From: Sphingobacterium sp.
GTDB lineage: Bacteria; Bacteroidota; Bacteroidia; Sphingobacteriales; Sphingobacteriaceae
NCBI GenBank assembly: GCA_031277685.1
Contig: JAITLV010000280.1
Coordinates: 279,412 to 343,411 of the forward strand
Length of the DNA stretch: 64,000 nucleotides
Reading direction: 5' to 3'
The position numbers and the translations under genes are program-made. The notes below the pieces were generated by a model. That model searched no databases. It was not told where the DNA came from and worked only from the letters and a program-made list of their open reading frames with translations. Shown here one piece after another: positions 63,902 through 64,000 of the stretch (position 1 is the stretch's first letter; each line of letters begins with the position of its first letter).

Positions 63902-64000
63902 ATGAATACGCATTTATCCTATATTAAAAAACTGACTATTCTGGCGACAAAGACCTTGTTTAAATACTATTTACTGGCGATCTTGTCAACATTAATATAT
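63902..64000 (+). CDS. Start of an exported protein, possibly a second SusC-type receptor (cut by window end)
   Basis: ATG 63902 opens a frame that runs to the window end, 33 codons. It has a basic start, TILATKTLFKYYLLAILSTL as a long hydrophobic segment and no other content. The leader resembles those of STN-domain TonB-linked receptors, which often follow a polysaccharide locus, but this rests on a signal peptide only. Confidence 0.45.
   Translation, partial: MNTHLSYIKKLTILATKTLFKYYLLAILSTLIY

Noticed and set aside
1..64000. CRISPR array, insertion sequence, prophage or defence island
   Set aside because: No spaced direct repeats, no transposase or integrase with flanking repeats, and no recognisable phage or defence genes were seen.

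Overview
The window looks like a chromosomal piece of a Bacteroidota organism, most likely Sphingobacteriaceae (Sphingobacterium-like). The evidence is the SusC/SusD pair with SusD-type and DUF-rich lipoproteins, TonB-dependent receptors with carboxypeptidase-like N-termini, a GH109 'oxidoreductase-type' glycosidase, Bacteroidota promoters (TTTG, about 19-21 nt, TAnnTTTG), almost no Shine-Dalgarno sequences, and moderately AT-rich DNA. Family assignments rest on recognisable motifs read by eye; no database search was possible.

Layout. (1) 1-7169: amino-sugar operon read rightwards: acetyl-xylan-esterase-like hydrolase (cut by the window edge), GH109 enzyme, NagB deaminase, FucP/NagP-type sugar permease, NagA deacetylase, and a convergent LacI-type regulator. 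Together they would release an N-acetylhexosamine, import it, and take its 6-phosphate to fructose-6-phosphate; the sugar kinase is not in view. (2) 7.3-12.2 kb: an FtsX-type ABC permease lacking its usual N-terminus and an outer-membrane beta-barrel receptor. (3) 12.2-31.4 kb: an accessory stretch of small orphan genes (DinB-like, MarR plus alpha/beta hydrolase, EEP nuclease/phosphatase, orphan histidine kinase, AlkC-like HEAT protein with divergent HxlR regulator, SRPBCC protein, WG-repeat protein, many small secreted or membrane proteins). It is AT-rich and contains several decayed genes that I could reconstruct across frames (16715-16926, 17076-17465, 25411-25692, 28042-28355). (4) 31.6-49.3 kb: ordinary housekeeping genes (mnmE, xpt, acyl-CoA synthetase, proline dehydrogenase, S4 RNA-binding protein, aroB, ThuA-like, BtuB-like receptor, zinc phospholipase/nuclease, glycosyltransferase, FKBP, aldo-keto reductase, kdsB, deoxynucleoside kinase, trpS, mazG). 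(5) 49.4-54.4 kb: three uncharacterised genes, a sulfatase, and an ArsR-SRPBCC-YdeI operon. (6) 54.7-64.0 kb: a polysaccharide-utilisation locus: SusC, SusD, two surface lipoproteins sharing a C-terminal module, a secreted six-hairpin glycosidase-like enzyme, then the start of another gene that may be a second SusC-type receptor.

Regulation visible in the sequence includes a MarR promoter/operator, a 16-bp palindrome between the HxlR and AlkC-like genes, a predicted leaderless promoter for the S4 protein, a 16-nt promoter box shared by two small orphan genes, and a series of strong hairpins between convergent genes, one of them built partly from the last codons of proline dehydrogenase.

I found no CRISPR array, tRNA, rRNA, insertion sequence, prophage, or clear defence system. 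I do not see a convincing wholly new system. The best candidates for new biology are the two-lipoprotein module of the polysaccharide locus with its unclassified glycosidase, the 49.4-51.1 kb unknown genes, and the decayed orphan-gene region.
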